Source of the DNA: SIG351 sp045627045 | GTDB lineage: Bacteria; Bacillota; Clostridia; HGM11327 | Direction: 5' to 3' | Length of the DNA: 54,038 nt | NCBI GenBank assembly: GCA_045627045.1 | Contig: JAZQMY010000049.1 | Span: forward strand, 1 to 54,038 | Part shown: positions 16,414 through 25,586 of the stretch, piece after piece | Numbering within the stretch: the first letter of the stretch is position 1 | Layout of the letters: the number at the start of each line of letters is the position of its first letter | Notes under the pieces: generated by a model | The model's database searches: none | Told to the model about the DNA's origin: nothing | The model's input: only the letters and a program-made list of their open reading frames with translations | Position numbers and translations under genes: made by a program

Positions 16414-17355
16414 TTATATTCCGAGCACCGACAGAAGCATTACAATAAGCGGTATCGTAATGATCGATAATGCCGTTGCAGTTGCAACCACCGTTGAAGC
16501 CAGCTTTGCATCGCCGCCGTACTTATTTGCAAATATCGCGCAGTACGCCGCACAAGGCATAGCCTCGAGAATGACCATTATTTCAAATGCTATTCCCTTG
16601 AATTCCGCAATTCCCGTAAGGTTCACAAGCAATATCACGCCGAGAACCATCATAGGTGCCATTACTATTCTGAGTGCAGTAGCAAAATAAATCTTGATAT
16701 CCGAGAATGCTTCCTTGAAATTCACGTCAGCAAATATCGAGCCTATGATAAGCATCGAGAACGGAGTATTCATATCACCTATCGAGCTGATAGGAGAAAG
16801 AATGAAATCAGGCAGTCTGAATGGTGAAACATACATTATCAGGCTCAGGATTACCGAAATAAGCGGAATATTGAAAATTGATTTCAGTGTTCCCTTCAGG
16901 TCTCTCTGCTTTGAATAGAGAGATACTCCGAACGTCCAGGAAAAGAGGTAGAAAGGTGCCTGAAACATTGCTCCGTAGAAAACGCCGTCAAGTCCGAATA
17001 TGCCCTGAAGCACCGGGAAGCCCATGAATCCGAAGTTTCCAAAAACCATTGCGAATCTGAGCACGGCCTTTCTGTCCGGAGTCTCTTTTCTGAAAAAGCA
17101 GAAGCAAAGCAGGCAAAGAACGATATGAATTATCACGCCGCCTATTGCAATAGTGATTATATTTGAAAGCTTCTCTGCCTCAAACGCTCTTGAAAACGAT
17201 TTGATTATTATCGCAGGAGAAATTATCTTGATTAGTATTTCAGTCATGCCCCTCTTGACTTCATCTGTCATAAAATGCTTTTTTCTTGCCAGAAAGCCGA
17301 CAGCCATCATGAAGAACAGTGCAAATACCTGCACAATTATCATTTTGAATTCCAT
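16414..17355 (-). CDS. AEC family (auxin efflux carrier-like) transporter
   Basis: A 313-residue membrane protein with about ten hydrophobic segments, split into two five-helix halves as in the AEC/bile-acid transporter fold. Family-like stretches include LRFAMVFGNFGFMGFPVLQGIFG and, near the C-terminus, CAAYCAIFANKYGGDAKLASTVVATATALS. Bacterial AEC proteins move malate, other small organic acids or amino acids; the substrate here is not predictable. GAGGA lies 8 nt before ATG. It stands downstream of efp, separated by a terminator, so it probably has its own promoter. Confidence 0.85.
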   Translation of the reverse strand: MEFKMIIVQVFALFFMMAVGFLARKKHFMTDEVKRGMTEILIKIISPAIIIKSFSRAFEAEKLSNIITIAIGGVIIHIVLCLLCFCFFRKETPDRKAVLRFAMVFGNFGFMGFPVLQGIFGLDGVFYGAMFQAPFYLFSWTFGVSLYSKQRDLKGTLKSIFNIPLISVILSLIMYVSPFRLPDFILSPISSIGDMNTPFSMLIIGSIFADVNFKEAFSDIKIYFATALRIVMAPMMVLGVILLVNLTGIAEFKGIAFEIMVILEAMPCAAYCAIFANKYGGDAKLASTVVATATALSIITIPLIVMLLSVLGI

Positions 17356-17385
17356 TTTATTTCCTCATCGGGCACTTTCCCGAAT

Positions 17386-17422
17386 GTAAAAATCAAGGGA
17401 GAACAAGTGTCCCCGTTCTCCC
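17386..17422 (-). terminator. Terminator of the aminopeptidase-efp operon
   Basis: A perfect 8-bp stem GGGAGAAC/GTTCTCCC (17397-17404 with 17415-17422); on the minus strand it is followed by TTGATTTTT. Confidence 0.8.
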
Positions 17423-17458
17423 GTATGATCTTCTCTTTTTCAAAAGTTCACGAAAGAG

Positions 17459-18013
17459 TTATGCTCTCTCCATATATTCATCTGTACGAGTATCAATTCT
17501 GATGCTCTCGCCTTCGTTAACGAAGAGCGGAACCTGAATGATAGCGCCTGTTTCAACCTTAGCCGGCTTTGTTCCGGATGTAGCTGTATCGCCCTTTACT
17601 CCGGGTTCAGACTCTATGATCTTGAGAACTACAAAGTTAGGAGCTGTTACGTTGAAAGCCTTGCCCTTGTAGAATCTGATTGTCATGTTCATTTCTTCCT
17701 TCATGTACTTGATAGCATCGCCGACTTCTGCTTCTGTAAGCGGAATCTGTTCGAATGTCTCATTATCCATGAAGTAATAGAACTCGCCGTCAGTATAGCT
17801 GTACTGCATTTCCTTTGTTTCAATAACAGCGTCCAAAAGTTTTTCACTCGGGTTGAATGTCTTTTCTACTACGCCGCCTGTCATAACATTCTTGAGCTTT
17901 GTACGAACAAATGCTGCGCCCTTACCAGGCTTTACGTGCATAAATTCTGTAACAGTGAATACCTGTCCTTCGATCTCAAATGTTGCGCCTTTTCTGATGT
18001 CACCTGCAACCAT
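17459..18013 (-). CDS. efp: Translation elongation factor P
   Basis: A 184-residue three-domain OB/KOW protein that relieves ribosome stalling at polyproline. The N-terminal KOW domain has ATFEIEGQVFTVTEFMHVKPGKGAAFVRTKL, where the Lys of PGKG is the modifiable tip residue. No PoxA or EarP-type modification gene is seen nearby. The C-terminal OB domain ends IRIDTRTDEYMERA, the usual family ending. It follows the Xaa-Pro peptidase gene by 25 nt, the typical yqhT-efp pairing. AAGGAG precedes the ATG. Confidence 0.96.
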   Translation of the reverse strand: MVAGDIRKGATFEIEGQVFTVTEFMHVKPGKGAAFVRTKLKNVMTGGVVEKTFNPSEKLLDAVIETKEMQYSYTDGEFYYFMDNETFEQIPLTEAEVGDAIKYMKEEMNMTIRFYKGKAFNVTAPNFVVLKIIESEPGVKGDTATSGTKPAKVETGAIIQVPLFVNEGESIRIDTRTDEYMERA

Positions 18014-18038
18014 TTTAATAAATCTCCTTAATATATTA

Positions 18039-19163
18039 TTAGAATTCTTTTATTATAATATCCTTTGGAACGTTATCCGTAATGCTCTCTGCACCGTTTT
18101 CCGTAACCAAAAGAGTATCTTCTATTCTTACGCCGCCGAGTCCTTCAATATATATTCCCGGCTCGTCCGTCACCAGCATGCCCTTTTCAAGAGGTATCCT
18201 GCAGACCTTATTAAGTGACGGCGCCTCGTGTATGTCCAAGCCGAGCGAATGACCAAGCCCGTGACCGAAATACTGACCGTACCCTGCCTTGCCTATAATT
18301 TCTCTTGACAGCCTGTCAATGTCACAACAGATCATTCCCGGCTTTATCGCCTCTCTGACCTGCCTCTGGGCATCTGCCACCACAGAGAATATTTCCTTCA
18401 GCTTATCGCTCACTTCTCCTACGGCAAACGTTCTCGTGCAGTCCGAATTGTATCCCTTGTATATTACGCCGAAATCGACCGTAACAAGGTCTGAATACCG
18501 TATCTTCCTGTCCGACGGAACATTGTGCGGACAAGCACCGTTTTCGCCCGATGCAACGATAATGAAAGAGAGCTGTGCTCCAAGCTCAAGCACGTGCTTT
18601 TCAAAATTTCTTGCGGCCTCAAGCTCTGTCTGCCCCACGTGCATCTCGTCAAGCATCTGCATGAATGCTTTGCCCGAAAGCTCTGCGGCCTCCCTCATGA
18701 TGCGGATTTCTTCGTCCGTTTTGATCATGCGGATTTCAGAGAAGCTTCTTGTGCCTTCCTTCAGCTCAACTGCTTCTCCCACTGCCGCCTTGAGCGCCTT
18801 GTAGCCGGCAAACGTGATTTCCTCTTCATCTATCCAGACCTTTGTAATGCCGTGCTCCCTGAAGAAATCTGACATAAAGTCCAGTAGAGGTTTTCCCGAA
18901 AGCTCCCTCACTTCAAAGCCTCTGCACTGACGGCCCGCCTGAATGGTGTATCTGCTGTCAGTCATAAAAAGAGCATCATTTTCAGTAACGAGCACCGTTC
19001 CCGCAGTTCCTGTAAAGCCCGAAAAATATCTTCTGTTGGATCCGCCTGAAAGAACCGTGGCATCAATGCCGTTCTTTCGCATCTTTTCTCTAAGTTTCAC
19101 TAAAGCTTCAGACAAAACAAAAGACACCTTTCTTTCATTTTCAGAACTTATTTGCCCTTCCAT
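18039..19163 (-). CDS. Xaa-Pro aminopeptidase (creatinase-fold metallopeptidase)
   Basis: A protein of up to 374 residues from the M24 family, which removes the N-terminal residue before proline. It has an N-terminal creatinase domain (ATVLSGGSNRRYFSGFTG) and a C-terminal pita-bread domain. Metal ligands are in VTVDFGVIYKGYNSDCTRTF (two Asp), FGHGLGHSLGLDIHE (His), TDEPGIYI (Glu) and GVRIEDT (Glu). The start is uncertain: ATG 19163 lacks a Shine-Dalgarno, whereas TTG 19115 (giving MSEALVKLREKM) follows AAAGG and fits family length better. Operon with efp. Confidence 0.88.
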   Translation of the reverse strand: MEGQISSENERKVSFVLSEALVKLREKMRKNGIDATVLSGGSNRRYFSGFTGTAGTVLVTENDALFMTDSRYTIQAGRQCRGFEVRELSGKPLLDFMSDFFREHGITKVWIDEEEITFAGYKALKAAVGEAVELKEGTRSFSEIRMIKTDEEIRIMREAAELSGKAFMQMLDEMHVGQTELEAARNFEKHVLELGAQLSFIIVASGENGACPHNVPSDRKIRYSDLVTVDFGVIYKGYNSDCTRTFAVGEVSDKLKEIFSVVADAQRQVREAIKPGMICCDIDRLSREIIGKAGYGQYFGHGLGHSLGLDIHEAPSLNKVCRIPLEKGMLVTDEPGIYIEGLGGVRIEDTLLVTENGAESITDNVPKDIIIKEF

Positions 19164-19238
19164 AAGTAAGCTTCTAATATTTTACCATAAAATCAAAAAA
19201 ATTTCAATAGCAATTATTGATAAATCATTGAATATTCT

Positions 19239-19601
19239 TTATTTTTCTTTGTTTTCAGGTTGTTTTTCTTTATTTTTCCGGCTCTCATGCTCTTTTTTTA
19301 TTTTGATATACTCATGAAAGAGTCTGTCGGTTTCTTCCTTGGAAAGATATTTCTCCGCCGTGCAGTCGGGGCACGAAAGGCTTTCCGATGAGCCGTAAAT
19401 CCTGCACACGAACGGGCGCTGCTTATAGATACTGCATCTTCCGTCAATGAGGTGAGAGCATTTTCCTTCGTAAACATATCCGCCCATATTCTCCTCTTCC
19501 TCCGGAGTAAACTGAATTATGTTCGTGCAGCATTCAAAGCAGCCTTCCTTGCATACCGAGCAGGGGATCTTTTCATATAATTCTTCTATTCTCTTATCCA
19601 T
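19239..19601 (-). CDS. YkgJ-type cysteine-cluster protein
   Basis: A 120-residue cytoplasmic protein with the CxxCxxxCxxCC cluster (IPCSVCKEGCFECC) and further cysteines in CSHLIDGRCSIYKQRPFVCRIYG and SCPDC. This matches the YkgJ/UPF0153 family, thought to bind zinc or an iron-sulfur centre; the function is unknown. I chose ATG 19601 (MDKRIEELY): the longer frame would run through the pfkA terminator hairpin. No Shine-Dalgarno is visible before this ATG, so expression may be weak. The C-terminus is highly charged (KKEHESRKNKEKQ). Confidence 0.75.
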   Translation of the reverse strand: MDKRIEELYEKIPCSVCKEGCFECCTNIIQFTPEEEENMGGYVYEGKCSHLIDGRCSIYKQRPFVCRIYGSSESLSCPDCTAEKYLSKEETDRLFHEYIKIKKEHESRKNKEKQPENKEK

Positions 19602-19610
19602 TTTTTCAAA

Positions 19611-19634
19611 ATAAAAGGCGGCAAAAATGCCGCC
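19611..19634 (-). terminator. Terminator of pfkA
   Basis: A perfect GGCGGC/GCCGCC stem (19617-19622 with 19629-19634); the minus strand continues TTTTATTTT. It ends about 10 nt before the start codon of the next gene. Confidence 0.8.
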
Positions 19635-19657
19635 GTTTTCTGTCAATAATCGTTCTG

Positions 19658-20659
19658 TCAGATGGACAGCATTTCGTTCATTGCGTAAAGCTGCTCGTCG
19701 ATAGCTCTGGGCATTGCAAGAGCAACGTCGATGTCGTCATTCACGATCTTATTCTCTCTGATTGAAACGACCTGATTACTTATGCCTTCTTCAAGAAGCT
19801 CAACTGCCTTAAAGCCCATCCTTGTTGCAAGCATTCTGTCGAAAGCAGTCGGCTTGCCGCCTCTCTGGATATAGCCGAGAATTGAAGGACGTGTTACAAC
19901 GCCTGTTCTCTTCTCGATAGTCTTTGAAAGCTCACCTGCATCCGTGATAAGCTCGGAAAGAATCACTATATGGCACTTTCTGCCCATCTTTACGCCGTTT
20001 TCGACATCATTGCAGATCTTATCGATATTGAATGATTCAGGCTTTTCAACGATGATGAGGCTCTCTGCGCCTGAGTCGATTGATGACCAGAGTGAAAGGT
20101 CAGCGCATCTGTGTCCCATGACCTCAACTACACAGCATCTGCCGTGAGAAGACATTGTATCTCTGATCTTATCGATCGCATCAACTACTGTGTTGAGTGC
20201 CGTATCAAAACCGATCGTGTAATCCGTGCATGCAAGGTCATTATCGATCGTGCCGGGGAGGCAAACAACATTGCACTTATAATTGTGCTTGGGCTCTTCG
20301 CACTTATGGCTGAGCTTCTGTGCGCCTGTGAATGATCCGTCGCCGCCGATTACAACGATGCCGTTGATTCCGAAGCTCTTGAGCACGTCAACCGCAACAT
20401 CCTGAACCTCGGGGTTCTGGAATTCCGGAAGTCTTGCCGTTCCGAGAACTGTGCCGCCATACTGCAAGATGTTATCAACACCTGCAAGTGTAAGCTCGTC
20501 CATATCGCCTTCAACAAGGCCCTTGTATCCGTTTTTGATACCGATTACACGGAATCCCTTTGCAATTCCGGCTTTTGTTACTGCTCTGATTGCAGCATTC
20601 ATTCCCGGGGCGTCGCCGCCTGATGTCATAACCGCTATTGTTTTTTTATTGTTTTCCAT
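19658..20659 (-). CDS. pfkA: ATP-dependent 6-phosphofructokinase
   Basis: A 333-residue glycolytic enzyme that phosphorylates fructose 6-phosphate. Visible are MTSGGDAPGMNAAIRAV (ATP loop), VVIGGDGSFTGA, the catalytic loop PGTIDNDLACTDYTIGFDTA (Asp of TIDND), MGHRCADLSL and GYIQRGGKPTAFDR. This is the PfkA group A form; Gly in the GGDG position favours ATP over pyrophosphate. Start ATG 20659 (MENNKKTIAV) has GGAG 10 nt upstream; the frame upstream lacks a site. A sigma-A promoter and a terminator flank it, so it is monocistronic. Confidence 0.96.
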   Translation of the reverse strand: MENNKKTIAVMTSGGDAPGMNAAIRAVTKAGIAKGFRVIGIKNGYKGLVEGDMDELTLAGVDNILQYGGTVLGTARLPEFQNPEVQDVAVDVLKSFGINGIVVIGGDGSFTGAQKLSHKCEEPKHNYKCNVVCLPGTIDNDLACTDYTIGFDTALNTVVDAIDKIRDTMSSHGRCCVVEVMGHRCADLSLWSSIDSGAESLIIVEKPESFNIDKICNDVENGVKMGRKCHIVILSELITDAGELSKTIEKRTGVVTRPSILGYIQRGGKPTAFDRMLATRMGFKAVELLEEGISNQVVSIRENKIVNDDIDVALAMPRAIDEQLYAMNEMLSI

Positions 20660-20708
20660 TATTATATATCTCCATATCAAAATTTTTCTTCAAACTTTAT
20701 TATATAAT

Positions 20709-20737
20709 AGTATGCCAAAAAAAGTTCGATTTGTCAA
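20709..20737 (-). promoter_or_regulatory. Sigma-A promoter of pfkA
   Basis: On the minus strand TTGACA (20737-20732), 17 nt, CATACT (20714-20709). Confidence 0.65.
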
Positions 20738-20775
20738 TAGTTTTTTTTCAAAAAAGCGCAAATTTTTTACTTTTA

Positions 20776-21909
20776 TCAGAATTTTGCTATTATATCGAGT
20801 GTAATCTTATCGAGAAAATCGGTTCCCGCCTTTGTCAGCCTGATATTATCGCCTTTTCTCTCCGCAAGTCCTGCACTGCAATACCGGGAGATCACGTCTC
20901 CTGCCCTCTCCTCTATGTCAAAGCCTGCGCTTTCGGAAAACTGCGTTTTTGAGAAGCCCTCTGACATCCTGAGGCCGAGCATTACGGTTTCTTCTGCGGC
21001 ATCGGCTTTGGTGACCCTTTCGCCTGACGAAACAAGCTCATCCACGTTTCTGTCGCTCATATATTCTTCAAATGACGGACTGTGTGAATACCTGACTCCC
21101 TTAAAAAAAGAGTGAGCTGCGCAACCGAGACCTATATATTCTTTTCTTTCCCAATAAGCTTTATTGTGAACAGACTCGAATCCTTTCCTTGAGAAATTCG
21201 ATATTTCATACTGACGGTAGCCGTTCTCTTCAAGGAGCTTCACTGCCGTGCAATACATCTTTCTGTCCGTATCGTCATCCGTTCTCTCATAAACGCCGCT
21301 CTCTATCATATCCTTCAGCTTTGTGCCGTCCTCAACTATGAGCGAATAAAGAGAAATATGATTGACTCCCAGAGAAATTGCTTTCTTTACCGACAGGACA
21401 AGGCTTTCCTGTGTCTGATGCGGCACTGCGAACATAAGGTCAAGGCTCACCGAATCAAAGCCCATATTCACCGCAAGCCGGACTTTCTCTTCTGCCTCAG
21501 CCGAATCATGAAGTCTTCCGAGCACATTCAGCACATCATCGTCAAATGACTGTACGCCTATGCTTATTCTCGTAAAGCCGGCATCTTTATACGCCCGAAG
21601 CTTTGCCTCATCAAGGCTTGACGGATTGCATTCAATCGTGATTTCGGCACCATCGCAAAGCTTTGCCTTGTTCCTGATCGCATCAAGCACACAGCAGACC
21701 TCCTCTGCAGGAATGGACGAAGGTGTTCCGCCTCCGAAGAATATGCTTCTTATCCTGTACCCTGAAAGGTCATACTGCAAAAGCTCACTTTTCAGCCTTT
21801 TGCAATATTCTCTTGTCTGTCCGTATCTGTTCTCGAACGAAACGAAGTCACAATATCTGCATTTTCTTTTGCAGAATGGAAAATGAACGTAAACCGAAAC
21901 GTCACTCAA
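20776..21909 (-). CDS. hemW: HemW-like radical SAM protein
   Basis: A 377-residue radical SAM protein. The 4Fe-4S motif is FPFCKRKCRYCDF (CxxxCxxC), followed by the SAM-site GGGTPSSIP and the family stretch RISIGVQSFDDDVLNVLGRLHD. The C-terminal HemN-type domain is complete. HemW is a haem chaperone; earlier annotation as oxygen-independent coproporphyrinogen oxidase is usually wrong for this Firmicute branch. I set the start at TTG 21909 (MSDVSVYVHFPFC), which overlaps the lepA stop by 8 nt; the longer frame lies inside lepA. The lepA-hemW pairing is conserved in Firmicutes. Confidence 0.9.
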   Translation of the reverse strand: MSDVSVYVHFPFCKRKCRYCDFVSFENRYGQTREYCKRLKSELLQYDLSGYRIRSIFFGGGTPSSIPAEEVCCVLDAIRNKAKLCDGAEITIECNPSSLDEAKLRAYKDAGFTRISIGVQSFDDDVLNVLGRLHDSAEAEEKVRLAVNMGFDSVSLDLMFAVPHQTQESLVLSVKKAISLGVNHISLYSLIVEDGTKLKDMIESGVYERTDDDTDRKMYCTAVKLLEENGYRQYEISNFSRKGFESVHNKAYWERKEYIGLGCAAHSFFKGVRYSHSPSFEEYMSDRNVDELVSSGERVTKADAAEETVMLGLRMSEGFSKTQFSESAGFDIEERAGDVISRYCSAGLAERKGDNIRLTKAGTDFLDKITLDIIAKF

Positions 21910-23707
21910 ACTTGAGCACCGCCATGAATGCCTCCGCAGGTACTTCGACCGTACCGAACTGACGCATTCTCTTTTTGCCTTCCTTCTGTTTTTCAAGAAG
22001 CTTTTTCTTTCTCGTGATATCGCCGCCGTAGCACTTTGCAAGAACGTCCTTGCGCAATGCCCTTATTGTCTCTCTTGCGATTACCTTGTTGCCTATTGCC
22101 GCCTGAATCGGGATTTCGAACATCTGCTGAGGAATTACATCCTTCAGCTTTTCTGCAACATATCTTCCCTTTGCATAAGCCTTTTCCTTGTGGATTATCA
22201 TCGAGAAGGCATCTATCATATCTCCGTTCAGGAGTATATCAAGCTTAACAAGCTCTGCTCTCTGGTAGCCGGAAAGCTCATAGTCAAGAGAAGCATAGCC
22301 TCTCGTTCTTGATTTGAGTATATCGAAGAAATCGTAAATGATCTCATTGAGAGGGAGAATGTAGTGAAGCACCACTCTCTTCTCATCCATATACTCCATA
22401 TCTATATACTGACCTCTTCTGTCCTGGCAGATTTCCATGATGTTTCCTACAAATTCGTTAGGTGTCATGATGTTTGCCTTAACGACAGGCTCTTCCATAT
22501 AATCTATCGAGGATGGATCAGGCATATTTGTCGGGTTGCTCAATTCAAGCATCTGACCATCGGTCATATAAATCCTGTATACAACGCTCGGGGATGTGGT
22601 GACAAGATCGAGATTGAACTCTCTGTCAATTCTCTCCTGAATGATATCCATATGAAGGAGTCCCAGGAAGCCGCATCTGAATCCGAAGCCGAGAGCCGTT
22701 GATGTTTCAGGCTCGAAAACGAGTGCTGCATCATTCAGCTTGAGCTTTTCAAGAGCATCTCTCAGGGCATCGTAGTTTGAGCCATCCGAAGGATAGAATC
22801 CCGCAAACACCATCGGCTGAACCGCTCTGTAACCCGGAAGAGGCTCTGTTGCCCTGTTTGACACCTTTGTTATGGTATCTCCTACATTTGTGTCGGTCAC
22901 GTTCTTGATGCTTGCGCAGATATAGCCTACATCGCCTGCGGAAAGCTCCTGGGTTTCCTTCATCGTCGGCTGGAAATAGCCAACCTCCGTTACCTCAAAG
23001 CTGTGTCCGTTCGACATCATGACTATCGTATCTCCTGCCTTAACAGAGCCTTCCTTGACTCTGACATATGCAATGGCGCCCTTGTAGGAATCATAATATG
23101 AGTCGAAAATGAGAGCCTTGAGAGGAGCATTCTTATCTCCCTTCGGAGCAGGAATGTATTTTACAATGCATTCAAGAACATCTTCAATATTAAGTCCCGT
23201 TTTTGCGGAAATCAGAGGTGAAACAGATGTATCAAGTCCTATTACGTCCTCTATTTCGTTTTTCACTCTGTCCGGCTCCGCAGACGGGAGATCTATCTTA
23301 TTTATTACGGGAATGACCTCAAGATCATTCTCAATAGCAAGATATGCGTTTGCAAGTGTCTGTGCCTCAACACCCTGTGAAGCATCGACTACAAGAAGTG
23401 CACCCTCGCAGGCGGCAAGGCTTCTTGATACCTCATATGTGAAGTCCACGTGTCCGGGAGTATCTATGAGGTTCAGAATATATGTTTTTCCGTCTTTAGC
23501 CGTGTATTCAAGTCTTACAGCCTGTTCCTTGATGGTGATACCCTTTTCTCTTTCAAGATCCATTGAATCAAGTATCTGCGAGACCATATCTCTTTTGGCG
23601 ATAAGTCCCGTTGTTTCAAGGAGTCTGTCGGCAAGTGTTGACTTTCCGTGATCTATATGTGCTATTATGCAGAAATTTCTGACGTTCTGATTTGTATTAT
23701 CAGGCAT
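21902..23707 (-). CDS. lepA: Elongation factor 4 (LepA)
   Basis: A 601-residue translational GTPase. G motifs are IAHIDHGKSTLADR (G1), a G2 region ending GITIKEQAVRL, DTPGHVDF (G3), NKIDLP (G4) and SAKTG (G5). LepA-specific C-terminal parts are RCGFLGLLHMDIIQERIDREF, RGYASLDYE and the final KKKLLEKQKEGKKRMRQFG followed by VEVPAEAFMAVL. It acts on the ribosome in elongation or initiation. Start ATG 23707 (MPDNTNQN) lies after GGAAGGA; the frame upstream has no ribosome-binding site. It is followed by hemW with an 8-nt overlap. Confidence 0.97.
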   Translation of the reverse strand: MPDNTNQNVRNFCIIAHIDHGKSTLADRLLETTGLIAKRDMVSQILDSMDLEREKGITIKEQAVRLEYTAKDGKTYILNLIDTPGHVDFTYEVSRSLAACEGALLVVDASQGVEAQTLANAYLAIENDLEVIPVINKIDLPSAEPDRVKNEIEDVIGLDTSVSPLISAKTGLNIEDVLECIVKYIPAPKGDKNAPLKALIFDSYYDSYKGAIAYVRVKEGSVKAGDTIVMMSNGHSFEVTEVGYFQPTMKETQELSAGDVGYICASIKNVTDTNVGDTITKVSNRATEPLPGYRAVQPMVFAGFYPSDGSNYDALRDALEKLKLNDAALVFEPETSTALGFGFRCGFLGLLHMDIIQERIDREFNLDLVTTSPSVVYRIYMTDGQMLELSNPTNMPDPSSIDYMEEPVVKANIMTPNEFVGNIMEICQDRRGQYIDMEYMDEKRVVLHYILPLNEIIYDFFDILKSRTRGYASLDYELSGYQRAELVKLDILLNGDMIDAFSMIIHKEKAYAKGRYVAEKLKDVIPQQMFEIPIQAAIGNKVIARETIRALRKDVLAKCYGGDITRKKKLLEKQKEGKKRMRQFGTVEVPAEAFMAVLKFE

Positions 23708-23824
23708 TGTTTGCTTTCCTTCCGGACTGAAATTATAAACAGAATAAATATCTGTATTTATATATTTTACCACTAAGAATAAAATATGTCAAACAAAAAT
23801 TTGACTCCGCCTGCAAAAAAACAG

Positions 23825-23853
23825 TTGCTTTTTACCGTCTTTTATGCTATACT
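23825..23853 (+). promoter_or_regulatory. Sigma-A promoter of prmA-azlCD
   Basis: TTGCTT (23825-23830), 17 nt, TATACT (23848-23853), about 40 nt before the prmA start. Confidence 0.65.
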
Positions 23854-23896
23854 AATACGAACAAAAGAATATTATGCTGAAAGGTACGGTTTAAGT

Positions 23897-24871
23897 ATGG
23901 ATTGGCTTAAAGTTAAAATTTTTACTACTCATCAGGGCTGTGAATTCATCTCCTCTGCCCTTTACTCCATGGGTATATACGGTCTTGAAATATTCGATCC
24001 CGAGGACTACAAAATGCCGCAGAAGGATTATACATGGGACTACATCGACGATGACGTTCTCAAAAAGCAGGCTGAAGAAGCTTATGTCTGCGCTTACATA
24101 GGTGATGCACCGGCAGGCTGGGATCAGCTCAGCGAAATAAAGGGTTTTCTGAAAAGAATGCCTTCGGAGCTTCCTGATTTCGATCTCGGAAGACTTGAGG
24201 TCACTGTCACAAACATACAGAACGAAGATTGGGTGAACAACTGGAAAAAGTTCTTCAAGCCGATCGAGGTCGCAAATAAGTTTCTTATCGTTCCGGAGTG
24301 GGAGGAAAACGTTGATACAGGCGACAGGATCAGACTCACCATCAATCCCGGCGGTATTTTCGGTACAGGCTCTCACGAAACAACACAGCTTTGCATAAGC
24401 GCCATCGAAAAGGCTTATGACGAAAAGGGAACCGTTGAAAGAGTGATGGATATAGGCACGGGAAGCGGTATCCTCTCCATCGCCGCTATTCTCCTCGGCT
24501 GCAAGTATGCAGAGTGCATCGACATCGACCCGAACGCCGACACAATCGTTGTCGAAAATATGGAAATGAATTCCATTTCCGAAGACAAGTATGCCGTCAG
24601 AGTCGGAAACATCCTCGATGACGCATTCGCCGACACTCTTCCGAGAAAGGGCTACGGCATCGTTGTTGCAAACATCATGGCTGATATCATAATCGGAATG
24701 CTTCCTGCAGTTCCGCAGTTCATGGCAAAGGATGCTCTCTTCATCACGTCAGGCATAATCGAATCAAGGCTGGAAGAAGTTCAGAACGAGCTTGAAAAAG
24801 CAGGCTTTGAGGTTGTTTCAAGCACAGTTCTCAACGAATGGTGCTGTATCACAAGCAGGTTCAGACAATAA
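23897..24871 (+). CDS. prmA: Ribosomal protein L11 methyltransferase
   Basis: A 324-residue SAM-dependent methyltransferase. An N-terminal L11-recognition domain (MDWLKVKIFTTHQGCEFISSALY) is followed by the Rossmann domain with FGTGSHETTQLCISAI, the SAM loop VMDIGTGSGILSIAAI, and NIMADIIIGMLP (family motif N-I-x-A). It trimethylates L11 on amino groups in the cytoplasm. ATG 23897 follows GAAAGG; the longer frame upstream spans the promoter. The azlC start lies 1 nt after its stop, so the three genes form an operon. Confidence 0.93.
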   Translation: MDWLKVKIFTTHQGCEFISSALYSMGIYGLEIFDPEDYKMPQKDYTWDYIDDDVLKKQAEEAYVCAYIGDAPAGWDQLSEIKGFLKRMPSELPDFDLGRLEVTVTNIQNEDWVNNWKKFFKPIEVANKFLIVPEWEENVDTGDRIRLTINPGGIFGTGSHETTQLCISAIEKAYDEKGTVERVMDIGTGSGILSIAAILLGCKYAECIDIDPNADTIVVENMEMNSISEDKYAVRVGNILDDAFADTLPRKGYGIVVANIMADIIIGMLPAVPQFMAKDALFITSGIIESRLEEVQNELEKAGFEVVSSTVLNEWCCITSRFRQ

Positions 24872-24872
24872 T

Positions 24873-25586
24873 ATGAAAAGTGAAAATAGTTTTTCACAAG
24901 GGTTGAAAGACGGAATACCGATTTGCCTCGGCTATATTTCGGTTGCATTCGCATTCGGTATATTCGCCGTCGGAAGCGGTCTTTCAGGATTTGAAGCCGT
25001 TCTTATCTCCCTCACAAACGTTACATCGGCAGGTCAGCTTGCCGCAGTGCCGATCATGTGCTCAGGTGGAACACTCATTGAGCTTGCCGTCACTCAGCTC
25101 GTAATAAATCTCCGTTATGCGCTTATGTCAGTCTCCCTTTCGCAAAAGCTCGGGAGCAACGTAAGGCTGTTTGACAGATTCATAATTTCGTTTGTCAATA
25201 CAGATGAGGTCTTTGCGGTCTCCACGCTCAAGGATTTCAACGTATCAAGAAATTATATGTACGGACTGATCCTGATGCCGTATCTCGGCTGGGCTTTCGG
25301 TACACTCCTCGGAGTAATTGCGGGAGCAGTGCTTCCCACGATCGTGATTTCCGCTCTCGGAATAGCAATTTACGGTATGTTTATCGCTATCGTAATTCCG
25401 CCGGCAAAAAAGGATAAGAAAGTTTTGTTTTCCGTGCTGTTTGCAATAGCTCTGAGCTGTGCCTTCAGATATGTGCCTTTTCTTTCAAGCGTATCGGCAG
25501 GCTTCGTGATAATTATCTGCGCAGTAACGGCAAGTGCGTTGTTTGCTCTGATATGTCCGCTCAAGGAGGATGATAAAAATGCATGA
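24873..25586 (+). CDS. azlC: AzlC-type branched-chain amino acid exporter subunit
   Basis: A 237-residue membrane protein of the AzlC family with about six to seven hydrophobic segments. Family features are FSQGLKDGIPICLGYISVAFAFG near the N-terminus, LTNVTSAGQLAAV, and LVINLRYALMSVSLSQKL. Together with AzlD it exports branched-chain amino acids or analogues. Start ATG 24873 lies 1 nt after the prmA stop; the longer frame is inside prmA. It overlaps azlD by 8 nt (ATGCATGA). Confidence 0.92.
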   Translation: MKSENSFSQGLKDGIPICLGYISVAFAFGIFAVGSGLSGFEAVLISLTNVTSAGQLAAVPIMCSGGTLIELAVTQLVINLRYALMSVSLSQKLGSNVRLFDRFIISFVNTDEVFAVSTLKDFNVSRNYMYGLILMPYLGWAFGTLLGVIAGAVLPTIVISALGIAIYGMFIAIVIPPAKKDKKVLFSVLFAIALSCAFRYVPFLSSVSAGFVIIICAVTASALFALICPLKEDDKNA

